A stretch of DNA of 64,000 nt from Malachius bipustulatus (GCA_910589415.1 OU342634.1:1302001-1366000), one strand, 5' to 3'; positions 11,005-23,090 are shown, counted from the stretch's first letter. Made by a program: numbers and translations. Notes: generated by a model from the letters alone, not told the origin.

Positions 11005-12439
11005 TTTTAGGTACTTAAATATAGAGTTGTTACTTCAAATTCAAAGTATGCTTCAATAATTCTTATTTACTTTTACATTTCAGAATTTTTAACTTTCATT
11101 TTCATCACTGGCATGGTGGGATTATTTATGTCTGTCTCATTGAACAGAAAGAGTAACATTGTTTTTCTTCATATCATAAAAAATAATTAGATAGATATTT
11201 CCTCAGGTTTAATAAATTATGCATGAGAAAAAAATAACCGCATACGGTCTTACATAGTAAACAGTAAAATTTTAAGGAACAGTTATTGCGGGTGTCATAA
11301 ATAACATTTCCATTGCCCAAGCACAGCGGGGTATTTTGGTCGAGCTGGTATCCTCCGCTTTTCGGATGGCATTGTATGTACATTGAAGCTAGATAGAATA
11401 ATGAGCAAATTCTCAAAGCCCATAATTGCTGGAATGAAGCGTCTTTGTATTATCTACATAGTTAAGACCGATGTTCCCTCCTTTTTTATGTAAAAATGTG
11501 GAAAAGTTACTACCTAGTAACATGACTAGAAAGACGTGAAACAAACCTTTATTAATAGAATTGAGGTTTGTATAAAGGTTGGTATGTAAACAAAACAAAA
11601 ACATTACTTTTTTGTCAATCTTTCAGGCACGGAATAAAGTCTCTTTGTTTCATTGCATGAAGTAGGTATATTAGGTAGGTTTATAATGTGCGAACATTAA
11701 GTAAGTACCTATATGGTATAGAAAGATACAGAGGAAAAAGAAAAATTATCTGACTGAAAGTTATCATAAAAAGAAATTGGTTTTTGTATAGGTACCACCC
11801 ACTCATAGAAACTGTGTCTATTTCTTTCAAGAAACATATTGTGTAGGTTCAAAGGGTCAATTCCTCTAATCCGCCAAAATAGCTAGAAGATTTACTTTCT
11901 GACAGTGATATTTGGAACAAGGCTAGATGAAATATCGATAGATGAGTTCCGAAGCCTGGAATTACATAAAAATCATTTCCACCTGAAAGCAGTAACGGTC
12001 GTAACGTAATATAATTAGGTCTGTAAATATCATCTTTATATTCACATTATTGTATGAGCACATAATATGTATAATTATGTTTTTCCCACTGTTATTGTAG
12101 AAAAATTTGATTGTACAAATACCTAGGATAATATAAAATAGGTTTAGGTAGGTATGTATTGCCTATTAAAATATAACGCACATGTCATTGTTTTGAACCT
12201 ACATTCGGTACCTACCACGTTTAAAAGGAAATCGAAGTAGGGACACAAAATCTAGGTATTCACAATAATATCTACTAGTTAATCTTTGCTAATGTCTAAC
12301 GCCTTAACTACAAAACTCTAAATCATATCAAACTTTCTTAAACAAAAACTGAGCGAAACTTTCCTCAGTTGTATTCATAATAATCTTCCACACATTCTAG
12401 ACTTGTGAATTAACAATCTAAAACTCTACAGTACCTGAA
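11005..12439. other. AT-rich intergenic DNA, nothing recognised
   Basis: Repeated GTAGGTA/TACCTAC phrases are scattered through the stretch. No coding or RNA feature is supported. Confidence 0.4.
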
Positions 12440-12459
12440 CATGCGGGACTCTTTTTCAG

Positions 12460-12542
12460 AAAACTCTAGCGGGGATCCAGAAGGTCCTGGCAGTCCTAGT
12501 GCTCTCAACCCTATGACGATGACGTGGAGGTTATCCCACTAG
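12460..12542 (+). other. Candidate terminal coding exon in a GC-rich island (uncertain)
   Basis: Within AT-rich DNA, a GC-rich island spans about 12465-12665. It is preceded by a splice-acceptor-like pyrimidine tract ending in AG at 12458-12459 (CTCTTTTTCAG). One frame then reads 26 codons, including GDPEGPGSPSALNP and MTMTWRLSH, to a TAG at 12540-12542. The Gly/Pro/Ser composition resembles the tail of a regulatory protein. I do not recognise the protein and see no partner exon, so this could equally be a CpG island or chance. Confidence 0.25.
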
Positions 12543-12814
12543 TTAAGCCGACGGGCGGGAGCGAAGCAGGCAATGCACTGGCGCCGGCGGCATGCCTCTG
12601 ACGTGACGCCGCCTCCACCGGTGTTGCAATGTCGTTACACGTTGCCGCCGCCGTACGCTACTTCGTAGGTGAAAACTTCAAAGTGGGGCAAAGTTCATAG
12701 CTTTGTGAGTTAAGGTTATTCAGTGCTGAGTACCATAAATTAAAGGGCTTGTAGATAAGCTAAAATATTAAGAAAATTCAATTACATGTTTTTTCGAAAA
12801 TGTATTATAATCGA

Positions 12815-12930
12815 GATACAGCCGGGTGCTTAAGTGTCGATCTGCCTGGATCTGCGGGACTACTATTGTATCTTTCTACAGAGTGGACTAACGATTCTGA
12901 ATTTTCTAGTATATAGGTTTTCTATTTGGA
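12815..12930 (+). repeat. Interspersed repeat, copy 1 of family R-b
   Basis: The motif order GGGTG, AGTGTCGATCTGC, GTATC.TTCTACAGAGTGGAC and GGTTTTCTATTT is found again on the opposite strand at 14860-14970. The copies are clearly related but diverged. The shared GGGTG edge recalls the TACAGGGTG termini of the foldbacks. Confidence 0.5.
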
Positions 12931-14466
12931 AAAACTCTGGGTAGAACCAAAGCACTTAGTGGCGTAAAATCCATGGTCACATGACACCTTTTGCGTCATA
13001 AAAAATCTGAACATTTATTTTTTCTTTTTTATTATGTTTTTAGGAACGTCATAAAAAAGGCACCCTAAAAAAATTTGGATAGCATCGTTTACGAGAAAAA
13101 ATCAATTGTACCGTCTTTCTGTTTTTTTTTATGTTTTAATTTATTGTTTGTCTTCTATTACCATTTTATGACAATCTGGCTTCAATTTTTCCGCACTATC
13201 CACTGCAGATGAATAAACACTGACTCCTATTTGGCGCCAAAGATTATAGTCCAAGAGCCCAGAGCTGCCAGACCTTAGTTATTTTCTAATTAATAAAATG
13301 TGTGGGATAGGGTACCTACTGTTAGTACCTATAGGAAAGTACGCATAGCTGCTAGTTTGGGCTGTGAACCATTTTACAGATACCGGCTGCTAAAGGAAAT
13401 TTTTATTTATATGTTGTAGAATAATTTGACAAGTTAATAATCAAGACTGTCAGACACCTCCCGTAAGCTGTAGTTTCTACCAGACGCTTTAAAGCTCGCA
13501 AAAAAATGACCTCAACAGGCCTCAACAGGCTTAAAATATAACTACAGCAAAGAAGCAGCTTTTCAATCCTAAGCACGGTGAAAGAACGAGTTATGTATTT
13601 TAACAGTAAACAATGGATGAAAACATCAACGTCAGTGTAGGGAGAGAGTCACACCAGCTGTGCTCTGACCTCATGCTCTTACACGTGCAAAGTGTCACTA
13701 TCAGGACGTAATGTGACTCTATTTTATTTTTTTCTGAATAAGTGATAAGCAATAATGGGTATAAAGTGTGTTGTGTATAATTATAGTAGAACTTGATGCG
13801 ATGAAACTATCATGGGTATTTCCTCGACTGGCATACCAACATTTAAATATTAATAAAATTATAACATAAGATCACACGTTTATAGGATATGCGTGAATAA
13901 TTCATGCTAGCGCTTGCCCGAGTGAAGGGCTGTGAAGGGCTCGGAGAACTATAAACAATGTAACGGACTGCGACAAGACTTCTCCCAAAGTTATAACAAA
14001 TTTAACCAGGAGCCAATTTCCGTAACGATTTTGCGGGGTCCTTTGTAAAGAATTTTCCTCGATTACCTAATTACCTACCTGTAATTAATTGACTATTTCA
14101 AATATGAAAAAATTGCATAGGTATAATGCAAATTTGTAGAGAATTTTTTTCTCCTGAAGTAATAATAGTACACTTTTTTCGGTAAAAAGTTAATTAACGT
14201 CGTAAAATGCAAAAAAAAAAATTCATCCACTAAAACCAAAATGACGCCTTTATCACAGGGGGTAGGAGGTCGCATTTTTGGATTTAGACTCACCATCGCT
14301 CATCCAACACCCACCAACATTTGTTTTTTCCCGCTTTGATTGCATAATCAAATACTAATTTTGTAGAACTGAAACAGCGACATAATAATTGTGTCTGGGA
14401 GATGTTTGGCCCCTACGATTGGTCTGACTGTTTACACATGGCATTGAAATAGTTCCCTGAGAATCA
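12931..14466. other. Intergenic DNA, no supported gene
   Basis: A short tandem duplication, CCTCAACAGG x2, lies at about 13511-13530. No ORF with family resemblance is present, and the ORF near 14093-14296 on the minus strand has no motif. Confidence 0.4.
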
Positions 14467-14563
14467 TATTCAGTGTGCCCAGGATAAGAATGAACAGCAT
14501 GGGGATCTGGGAAACAATGAGAGATACAGAGTGGGTTAAATTAGCAAAACGTAGGGCAATTTA
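14467..14563 (+). repeat. Interspersed repeat, copy 2 of family R-a
   Basis: This matches 5464-5560 over ACAGCATGGGG, GGGAAA.AATGAGAGATACAG and TTAAAT. Same orientation. Confidence 0.5.
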
Positions 14564-14859
14564 GGGGTCAATGATATTTCGTTGACAAAACCAGAAAATT
14601 TCACTTAAATCCGGAGATTTTCGAAAAAAAACGTAATCTTTTATTTTGATTCAGTCAACTTTATTTTGCTATAAGGACCCTTAAAATTAATCCACATAAT
14701 TAAAATATAATTAAACTCAAAACGAAAAAGGGTTTCAGACAATTTTTAATCTTTCTGTGGTGCGTCCTACCCAAATTTTATAAATATATACCTGTTTTTT
14801 AGTAATTTAATCTGGCATTACGAAAAAATAGCCGAAATAAAAATGAGAACTACTGATAT

Positions 14860-14970
14860 TAAATAGAAAACCTGTACATAAAAATTCAAAATTATTGGTC
14901 CACTCTGTAGAAGATACCACTTATAATAAAAACCACTTCCGCAGATCGACACTGAAACACCCTGTACTTC
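14860..14970 (-). repeat. Interspersed repeat, copy 2 of family R-b
   Basis: The reverse complement carries TACAGGGTGTTTCAGTGTCG, ATCTGC, GTATCTTCTACAGAGTGGAC and GGTTTTCTATTT in the same order as 12815-12930. Confidence 0.5.
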
Positions 14971-15276
14971 AGTTAAAAATCATTTTCGATATATTTGAAT
15001 TTTCGAAGTATTTTAGCTTAATCTACTCACTTCAATTTGTGGTACTTACCACTGAATCACCTTGTATACAGGGTGTTGTGAAGGCGATACATTTTTTAGT
15101 GTGTATAGAATTCATTAAGACAAACAACTTTTTCAAATAACTTTTCTTAAAAAAGTCAAAAATAAACGAATTTTTATGTATTTATGAAACGATATGATTC
15201 CAAAGGCTGTAGGTACGAGTATGCCTTTCCTTATGTTTTCCCTATGTTACCTTTCCTATGCAACACAGTGTATATC
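14971..15276. other. Intergenic DNA, nothing recognised
   Basis: It contains one further TACAGGGTGTTGTGAAGG edge motif at about 15066, but I could not find the other end of an element. Confidence 0.35.
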
Positions 15277-15362
15277 TCAACCACTAGGTGGTCTTCTTCA
15301 CAGCTATGGTACAACTACAACTAGTTGTATCATAGATCTGAAGAAGACCACTTAAGAGTTGA
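15277..15362. repeat. 86-bp hairpin (inverted repeat)
   Basis: The arms CAACCACTAGGTGGTCTTCT... and its near-complement AGAAGACCACTTAAGAGTTG pair over about 40 bp with a tiny CAACTAGTTG centre. This is a stable stem-loop of unknown origin, possibly a MITE core. Confidence 0.55.
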
Positions 15363-16424
15363 AGAGCCTTTATAAATAAATGTGCGAAGAAAGGAGACAA
15401 CTTTTATTTTAATATTAATTATCTTAATCTGATTTGTGTTGTCTATTTTTTCACAAAATTTGTCGTATGATATTCTCAAGAATTTGAATTCTCAAGAAGC
15501 TGGAGAAACAAGTATTTGAGCTTAGAATCTTTAATCCACCTTGAATGCTGTGGTACTTTCCGGTCGCCATTTCGGGGTCATCTTGTATATGTTTCGATCT
15601 AATCTTATTTCCTTAGACGAGGATAAATTTAGCTGCCCTGGAATCCTGAGATTTTTGATTCATGTATTTATTTTTTGTTCAAAGTGCAACAGTGGATATT
15701 ATAGAGACCCCTAGGTTAACGGAAACATTTATGTGGCCGTTTTTGAAGCTAATATCGACGTCAATTTACTTCTATGTTAACATGTTTGCATCACTTCCGT
15801 GTCATGAAGAACTAAATTGCTATATCTTCCGCGTAGAGTCGCTTCTTCAAACACGGTCACAGAAATCAGCCCTTTAGGATCGTTGTTCATGTCGTCAACT
15901 GAGTGGTACGTTTTTTTTTTTCAGCATATTGGTCAGGATCCAATAATTCATTTATTTATTTATTTTCTTTTTTTGAATAAATATTACAATTTTTAACGTA
16001 CTGAATTCTGTTATAACAGTTCCTTGTGTACACCTGATTAAGAGCTGTTATAGGCCATAGACCATTATAATGAGTTTTTTTTATAGATTGACTGTTGTCC
16101 TGTTGTGTATGTCCTTTTGAGACAGGATAAACAGAATGCCTATCGTGGTGCCGCAATTTATCCAAACGAGAATTTAAAATATACTAGAATTCGATAACGC
16201 GATTGAGCAGTTATGCTCAGTTATTTATCGTCTTGCTGAGAGTGTTCGGGAATATTTCCATCCTGTGAAGAGTGAGTATGTGTTGGAGACCGAAATATTG
16301 ATATTTTGAAACAGAATTCACCGGCCATTGATAAATTTTATTCTTTTTGTGGCAATTTTTGATTATCATAGATACTTGACTTTCCCACTTGTGGTACTAG
16401 TCTTTTAGACCACATGTTTTAGGG
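15363..16424. other. Intergenic DNA, nothing recognised
   Basis: Short ORFs near 15662-15877 (+) and 15956-16165 (-) carry no family motif. Confidence 0.4.
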
Positions 16425-16907
16425 ATTTTAGAGCAATAAGTATTACCTGTGCTTCCTAAAATCCTTGAAAAAGTAATATGTGAGCAGCTGTCTACATTTC
16501 TTGATAAGCACATTATTCTGCCACTAAGACAGTGGGTTTTTGACCGAAATATGATTTCATGAAGTGCTGCTCTTTCTGATATCAAAGACGATATTTTAGA
16601 CGCTAAGGATACAGATCTGGCTACGCCACTGGTTCTTTTTGATTTCAGTAGAGCTTTCCATACCATTTCCCATGTATTGTTGCTTGCCATTTGTCAGCTT
16701 GTGGGATTAGGTGTGGAAGTTTGCGATGTATGTTGTTCAGATGGATGATAAAATTTCGACTCGAGGTATGTTACGTCGGGGGTACCGCAGGGTTCGATAC
16801 TTGGACCCCTGTTCATATTGTTGTATATACGTTATAACTTTGAGCTGCCAAAATGTATTAAAACCCGCTCTTTGCATTATATGCAGATGACACCCAAATA
16901 TTTACCC
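16425..16907 (+). pseudogene. Reverse transcriptase fragment, CR1/Jockey-like
   Basis: With frameshifts allowed, the plus strand reads through the palm of a non-LTR RT in order: a RPIS-like start, PVLPKILEKVICEQL, LATPLVLFDFSRAFHTI (motif A; the usual DKAFDT is changed to AFHT), VTSGVPQGSILGPL (motif B), and ALYADDTQIF (motif C, YADD near 16880). A stop follows NMIS, and at least two frame changes separate the motifs. The endonuclease and thumb are missing. Sequence after about 16907 is a reversed transposase fragment, so the element is truncated on both sides. Confidence 0.7.
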
Positions 16908-17432
16908 ATATGTGGTAATTATGAAAATTAATAATCTCGTCCCGAGAAAAACTACATTCGTCTGTGAATACGATCGTCTTCAGAAAATCACGATTTCTTC
17001 TAATCATTTCCAGCATCCAATTACAAAATTCAAGACGGTTCGGAAAGTCTCGCGGTAACAGTGCCTGTACTCGTTGCAGATGGTAAGGGTATAAGAGTTG
17101 TTCCCTTAAAATTCGAAATACCGTCATATGATCAACATTTAGCTAGAAAGCAATCTTTCTAGTACTGGTATAGGTTGTTCTTCAATCAAATTAAGTACTG
17201 CTTGCTCAAGCTGTGGTGTTCTTACTTCTCGATGGCGACCACAATCCTGCGTTCTTTTGTCGAATGAACCATATTCTCGTAATCGTTGATGAAGTCGGGT
17301 AAATATTCTATGTGAAGGATGCTGCCGTTGAGGATACATTTCAGCATATCTTCTAGAAGCTTCTAACCCATTCCCCTGCGACAGACCGTAAACGTAATGC
17401 ATATCAGCTATTTCCTCATTTGTGAATGCCAT
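16908..17432 (-). pseudogene. DDE transposase fragment (IS630/Tc1-mariner-like, insect type)
   Basis: The N-terminal part begins at the Met complementary to 17430-17432 (MAFTNEEIADM). It continues with a helix-turn-helix region, YAEMYPQRQHPSHRIFTRLHQRLREYGSF, which matches the DUF4817-type N-terminus common in insect transposases. After a gap and frameshift near 17130, a second piece reads REQLLYPYHLQRVQALLPRDF, FCNWMLEM and then IVFTDECSFSRD, which contains the second catalytic Asp. The frame degenerates after HNYHIW, and the third catalytic acidic residue is missing, cut by the RT fragment. Non-functional remnant. Confidence 0.65.
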
Positions 17433-18528
17433 TTTAATAACAAGTGAATTATTAAGGTAACAAATTAAGAACAGAACAACAATACACAATTAGTATTACC
17501 TCGATTTCAAAAATTTACAAACAGACAGCTTGATACCAATTTCATTGTCACTATCGCTAATAGCGGCCTACTAAATAAATTAGTTTCGTATTTTCGTTTT
17601 ATGGCGATATGCATCTTGGTCGTAAGATAATTTTTTGCTGCAAACTGGTTTATTTTGTGCAAAAAATTCAAGAGACGTTTTTTGTTTAGAATGAAACAGG
17701 CTATCGGATATAAATTTTTAAATGGTAAACAAATTATTGCAGACAAAAAAACAGACAAAAAGTTGCATTGGAAATAAATTTTTGGGGGTTGCGTGTCTTT
17801 TTGGTAGTAGAAAATGTCAGGTTGGTTTCAATATTGTAACTTTTTTAGTGCTTGTGAAAAAAATTGTTAAACAAATTCTATGTACCCCCTTTAAGGGGCT
17901 GTATCTTAACAAGGGATGCTCCAATGAAGTTTCTTTATATGAAAGATCCTATCTTTTTTTCGATGAGGAATCACCCCCTTAAATGTTTTACACTTATTTA
18001 GTTATACCCTGTATTGTGTCCTAGAGTGGCAATATTTATTACCAGAAACACAGCCAGTGTTGAGTCTAATAAAATGAACTGTCATATTTGGGGAATGTCA
18101 ATTACAATTTAATAATTTTGTTACGAACATCATTACCAATATTAGTTATACTTTTTCGTTATTATAAAGCAGTTAATTTATTCTTCTGTGTGTTTAATTT
18201 ACCTACAAGAGCTGAGCATACGACAATACATAACACCCTGTATAAATAGGTATAGATTTGATAGATAGATAAATAGGCGGTAAGTTAAATAAAAATAGGT
18301 CTACAATAGAAGTTAATAGAACTCATACTTACTTTAAAAACCTAAATTCGAGAGATTTTCACATTCCCAGTGTACCTTGACTCTTGTTCTTGTAAATTAA
18401 ATTTCTCTTATTGCACAAAATGTTTCGCTTTGGCACGAAGGCAATCGAAATTCAAAAAAGTTCCTGCCCGCCGTAAAAATCGCACGATTTTGACAGATGA
18501 AAAAACTAAATATTGAAATTTAAAACAA
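17433..18528. other. Intergenic DNA, nothing recognised
   Basis: It contains TACCCTGTA (about 18005) and ACACCCTGTATAAATAGGTA (about 18232) edge motifs like those of the foldbacks, but no paired element could be traced. No gene. Confidence 0.35.
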
Positions 18529-18660
18529 TGCGTGCGTTGCGGTGTCGTCTTATCATACGACTTTTGCGGGCAACGCTTCTACTGAGGACACTCCCATTGT
18601 GTTTTATTTTAATCGTTCACCGCAACGCACGCACGCAACGCACGCAACGCAGTCCACGGA
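18529..18660. repeat. GCAACG-rich inverted and tandem repeat
   Basis: ATGCGTGCGTTGCGGTG at 18529 is mirrored by CACCGCAACGCACGCACG about 75 bp later. It continues as ACGCAACGCACGCAACGC, a short tandem of GCAACGCAC units. This resembles a terminal plus subterminal repeat cluster of a hAT-like DNA transposon end. It sits at the 3' boundary of the reversed RT remnant that follows. Confidence 0.45.
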
Positions 18661-18714
18661 TGCAGCTAGGACGCGGCGTAACTGTTGTAATTGTGGTCGC
18701 GTTGATGTGTGGAT

Positions 18715-20060
18715 TTTAATGTCGTCTATATACATTAGATGATTTATGATGTAAATAACCTGTTTGTTATGTTTGATTTTGTAGCCAAGTTTGGTGTTAT
18801 TGAGAGTGTTTCATAATGGATTCAGAGAGAGGCAAAACCATAAGGCACTCAATGCGTCTCCCTGGAAAATACCACGTCGGATATTTATCTGGTCCGTTTG
18901 TATGATTTCTGAATATGTGGTTAGGATGATTTTTGTTCTCGAATTATTCATGATTGTTAAGAATTGTTCGATTACGGGGTGTATTTTGTAGATCTGCAGG
19001 ATTTTCGAAAGCCAGCTGTGTGGTATCATGTCGAAAGCTTTTTTATAGTCTATGTAGGCAATGTGGATATTTCTCTTATCTTTTTCTGCTTGTTTCATTA
19101 TGGTCGTGTCTATTATTAGTTGTTCTTTACATCCTTTGCTGCCCCTTCGGCATCCCTTCTGTTCTCCGGTGAGAATGTTGTTTGTAGTAAGGTGATTCTC
19201 TATTTTATCACATACGATGGCTGTAATTATTTTGTATAAGGTGGATAGACACGTGATGGGTTTGTAGTTGGCTGGGTTTTCTGTTTGTTGGTTTTTAGGT
19301 TTTATGTATGTTGTGCCCTCTGTGAGGAAGTGTGGTGTGAGATGTGGGTTCTGGATTATGTTGTTTATTTGGTTGGCAAGGTTTGTGTGCACTGAAGTGA
19401 ACTGTTTATACCAGTAGTTGTGTTGTTTGTCTGGACCTGGGCACTTCCAGTTTTGTGTTTTTCTGATTATGTGGCTTAGTTCTTCTTGAGTGATTTCGTA
19501 GTCTGTTTGTTGAGGTGTGTTCTGCTGTTTGCGTATTTCCTGTTTCATCCATTTTTTTTTCATTATGATGGGTTGGGTTTGACCAAAATGTTGCTCAAAA
19601 ATTTTGTTATTTGTTCTTTGGATGGTGGTTTTATATTGATGTCTGTTGCCTTGTTGCACACATTATGATAAAATGTTTTCTCTCTCTTTTTAAAAATATT
19701 GTTTTGATTTTTCCTGTCATTTGATCGGGTGTAACGTTTTAGTCTGGCTACGTAGAGTGCAAGTTTTTGTTTTAATGATTCTAGTGTTTCTATTGTAACA
19801 TTTGTTTTGTTGGAACTTGACTGAGTGAAGTGTTTTATTAGTTTTTTGCTGTTGTTTCCATTAAGATATTGTGTCGTTCTACCGATTTCTTTTCTGAGGA
19901 ATTCTATTTTTTCTCCAGTCTGATTTTCCAGTTTGGCTTTTTGAATGTTTTAGGTTTATTGTTGTGGTTGTTTATTATCTTCTGTTTGTTAAGAGTTAGA
20001 ATTGCGGTGGCATAGGCATATATGACGAGGTGTAGTTCTTCTAGATTTGTATCTACTTTT
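18715..20060 (-). pseudogene. R2/R4-like non-LTR reverse transcriptase (restriction-like-endonuclease group), decayed
   Basis: Read from right to left, an N-terminal region is recognisable (WKIRLEKKIEFLRKEIGR near 19900, then LYVARLKRYTRSNDRKNQ near 19700), followed by a frameshift near 19650. The palm then includes CPGPD, NPANYKPITCLSTLYKI, EQKGCRRGSKGCKEQLI, IAYIDYKKAFDMIPHSWL (motif A) and RRGIFQGDALSALWFCLSLN (motif B). Past an in-frame TGA near 18808, the frame continues to MYIDDIKIHT, with YIDD at 18721-18732 (motif C). The CRRGSKGC and GIFQGD..S.LWFC blocks typify the R2/R4/Dong-like group rather than Jockey or R1. The C-terminal restriction-like endonuclease is missing, cut off at the GCAACG repeat. 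Confidence 0.75.
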
Positions 20061-21711
20061 CATTTTTTTTATTATTATTTATTTATTATTAATTAGATTA
20101 TTATTATTAATATTATTTTTATGATTATTTATTATAATAGCAATAGCCACTAGGTATAAACCAAGAATACCGCAAATTTAATGTATTTTGTTTTAACTTG
20201 GGTATTTACTAGATTCTGATACAAAACGAGCAATCGTGGCAAGTATGGACGACAACTGAGCTCTGTGACGTGAAAATGTGTCCACTAGCTGCATGCACTA
20301 AAGCCAAAGCGCGCCATCGTATTGGAAACAATGCATTTTACTCACGGAGGGGGAGGAATTTTAACGAGGAGAATTATTAACGAAGAGGGGTTTATTGTAA
20401 ATGGATAAACTGGCAACCGTACAGCGCTCTTCTCCAACCTGGCAGAAATTAACTTATCATCCTGGCACTTACAGTTGCCATGGATAATTTACTATAGAGA
20501 GCAATATTGCAAAACAATCAAATCGTGAAAAGAACAGCAGTTCATAGCATTCAAATCTGATCAATGAAGTTGAAAAATATCTATATATCATGTAGATGTA
20601 TTTTGTTTTGAGATTGTTGTTGGCAATGAATTTTTGTTCTTTTGACACAGATGCGCTATATTTTGTTCTTAGCTATTTAATTCATTATAACATTAAATTT
20701 TAATTCCAGTGTTTTGAAAAAATTCGACTAGAATATCGAATAATTATTTTTTTTTTGTACTCAGGAGGGACAGTAAATTAGCAGGGAGTGGTGTATTTAA
20801 TTTCACTAATTTTTTGATCATTCTAGCTGTATGTTGTTGATTTTATTTGCATTGGAAGAATAATATATGATTCAGGTCGGCAACTTACCTATCGTATTCA
20901 CAAATTGGTGAGTCAATAATTCCAATTTTGTGTAGACGTGCGGGGAATTTTCCGTAATTTATTTTAAGCCTGGAGATGGTAGATAATATGTAATGCCTAT
21001 TTTCGATGAGGTAGTAGGTCTGTGTTATTTGCCCAGAAATAGTAGGATGTAATAGGACGTATTATTGGTTGGTGGAGAGCGACGCGCATTCCCTCTCCCA
21101 GACTTCAGTCTTGTCTTTTTTTATTTCACCTAGTAACTCGTAAAATACTCCCGTTAAACGGATGATTGTTAAATAGTGCAGTTTTATGAGCTTAGTTTGA
21201 GGCAACTTTTCTTCTTTTTCAAAATCTTCATGGGTGTCTAGATAGTTATTTGATAAAAACAAAATTTCATCAATTTCTTTACACTGAGATAGCGCTCTAA
21301 TTATTGGGATTAGAGAACAATACCTACTAAGAAAAAATGTTTTAAATGATTTTAAAACAAATAAAACGGTGCTATAATTTTCTTTATTTGGCATGACATT
21401 TTCGAGTTATGACATAAACATGTGTTATTTTTAAGTGTAAAAATCGTCCTAACTTCTTATTTTTAGGAAAAACCATATCAAGTTTCATATCGTCGTATTT
21501 AGAAAAAAAAAAACATATCGAATGATGTCATAGCCAACTATGACTTACATTTAAAAAAACACAAGTTTATGTCATTGCTCGCAAATAAAAGGACAAATAA
21601 AAAAATGTAACGCCGTTTTATTGGTTATAAAATCGTCTAAAATGTTTTTCTTTACAACTTTTCTCTAATCTCAATAATAAGACTGCTATATCAGTACAAA
21701 GAAATTTCCGG
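20061..21711. other. AT-rich intergenic DNA; low-complexity TTA/ATT near 20065-20150
   Basis: The first 90 bases are simple ATT/TTA sequence. A 110-codon minus-strand frame at 21062-21394 is open but has no recognisable domain, and I do not call it a gene. No inverted-repeat element is traced. Confidence 0.4.
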
Positions 21712-23090
21712 AATTAGCTTTATGTTAAATATCTAGGAACCCATAACACTTGATAAGAAGCTAATGTGGAGCACTTGAATGCAACAGTTAGTAAGGCGAC
21801 ATCCGTACTCATGATGTGCAGGAGAATAGCGGGGAATGCATGGGGCTGCAACGCATCCATTTTATGCTGGATGTACATCATGCTAGTGATACCAATCATC
21901 ACATAGGGAGCGGTCGTCTGGTACAAGCGGACCAAGATAATAACAGCGAGGAAAACACTCGAGAAGATCCAGAGACTTGCATGCCTCTTCATCACAGAAG
22001 CAACGAGAACATGCCCAACAGCAGCGTTGGAAGTAATCCTAGATCTCACACCACTGCACTTAGTGATTGAGAGAAGTGCCGCAGAGGCTCAACTCAGAAT
22101 GTCAAGAATGGGAATCAGGTGGGGACTACGGACCGAGGGGAATCAACCCCTGAACATCTGTAAGAACCTCGTGATAATGCCAAAAGACAAAACTGTCAAG
22201 AAATTCAGCTTCAAGAGAAACTTCATCATGGTCTACGAAAGAGAAATGGACCAACATATCCATTCACACTCTCAAAGAAGGTACAATAAGATGGTACACA
22301 GACGGCTCCAAGGCCACCGCGGGAACTGGGACAGGAGTATATGGGCCAGGCACCAACTACTCCGAGCCGATGGGAACATCCCCAAGCATACTTCAAGCCT
22401 AACTGTACGCAATAGAAGTATGCGCCCAAATAAACCTCGACAGAAACTATAAAAATAGGGACATAGTAATACTGACAGACAATCAAGCAGCCATGAAGAT
22501 GCTGAGTTCTCCTATCATCAACTCAAAAATGGCATGGAATTGCCATTTACGATTGGCATGGAATTGCCAATACAAAAACTCAACAAACTAGGCAGAGAGA
22601 ATAAAATTCACCTCAAATGGATACCAGGACACACTGGGATTGAGGGAAACGAACGTGCCCACTCACTTGCAAGAAAAGGAGCATCGACACCCTTCATAGG
22701 ACCAGAACCATTCTGTAGCCTCGAAGACACGTTCTTCAAGCCAGAACGTGAAAGGATGAAAGTAAGCCAGAAAGGAAGAAGAACAACTGAGAGGAATCCA
22801 TTGGAATAACCTCTCAGGATTGATAAAATCCAAGGAGCTCCTCGGGAACTTTAACCGAGAAAGGTCAAGAAAACTCATGACCCTCAACAAAGGAAGTCTC
22901 AGAATGCTAACAGGATTCCTAACAGGTCATTACAAGCTCAATGAACACCTGAGGAAACTTGTCATAGAAAAAGATGGCGTTACAGATTCTGCAGGGAAGA
23001 AAACGAGACGCCTCGTCACTACTGATGAACTGCGAAGCACTAGAACGCGAAAGAATGTTCTGGGCTAACACCAACTCAACGGAAGGGGGG
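21712..23090 (+). pseudogene. RNase H-bearing non-LTR retrotransposon, C-terminal half of ORF2 (decayed)
   Basis: After a KYLG remnant, one frame reads the post-RT thumb: LNATVSKATSVLMMCRRIAG, YGAVVWYKR, LEKIQRLACLFITEA, and DLTPLHLVIERSAAEAQLR (about 22040). A frameshift follows, then an RNase H domain: TDGSKA near 22298, QA*LYAIEV with the catalytic Glu position next to a stop, ILTDNQAAMKML, and WIPGHTGIEGNERAHSLA near 22620. After that come FIGPEPFC, LTGHYKLNEHL and a Cys-rich RFCREENETPRH tail near 22985. Domain order RT-RNase H-Cys/His tail fits I/LOA-type clades. Several frameshifts and stops are present, and the 5' half is absent. Confidence 0.7.

Noticed and set aside
21062..21394. 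110-codon open frame on the minus strand
   Set aside because: No recognisable domain, no splice context and an AT-rich setting; length alone does not support a gene.
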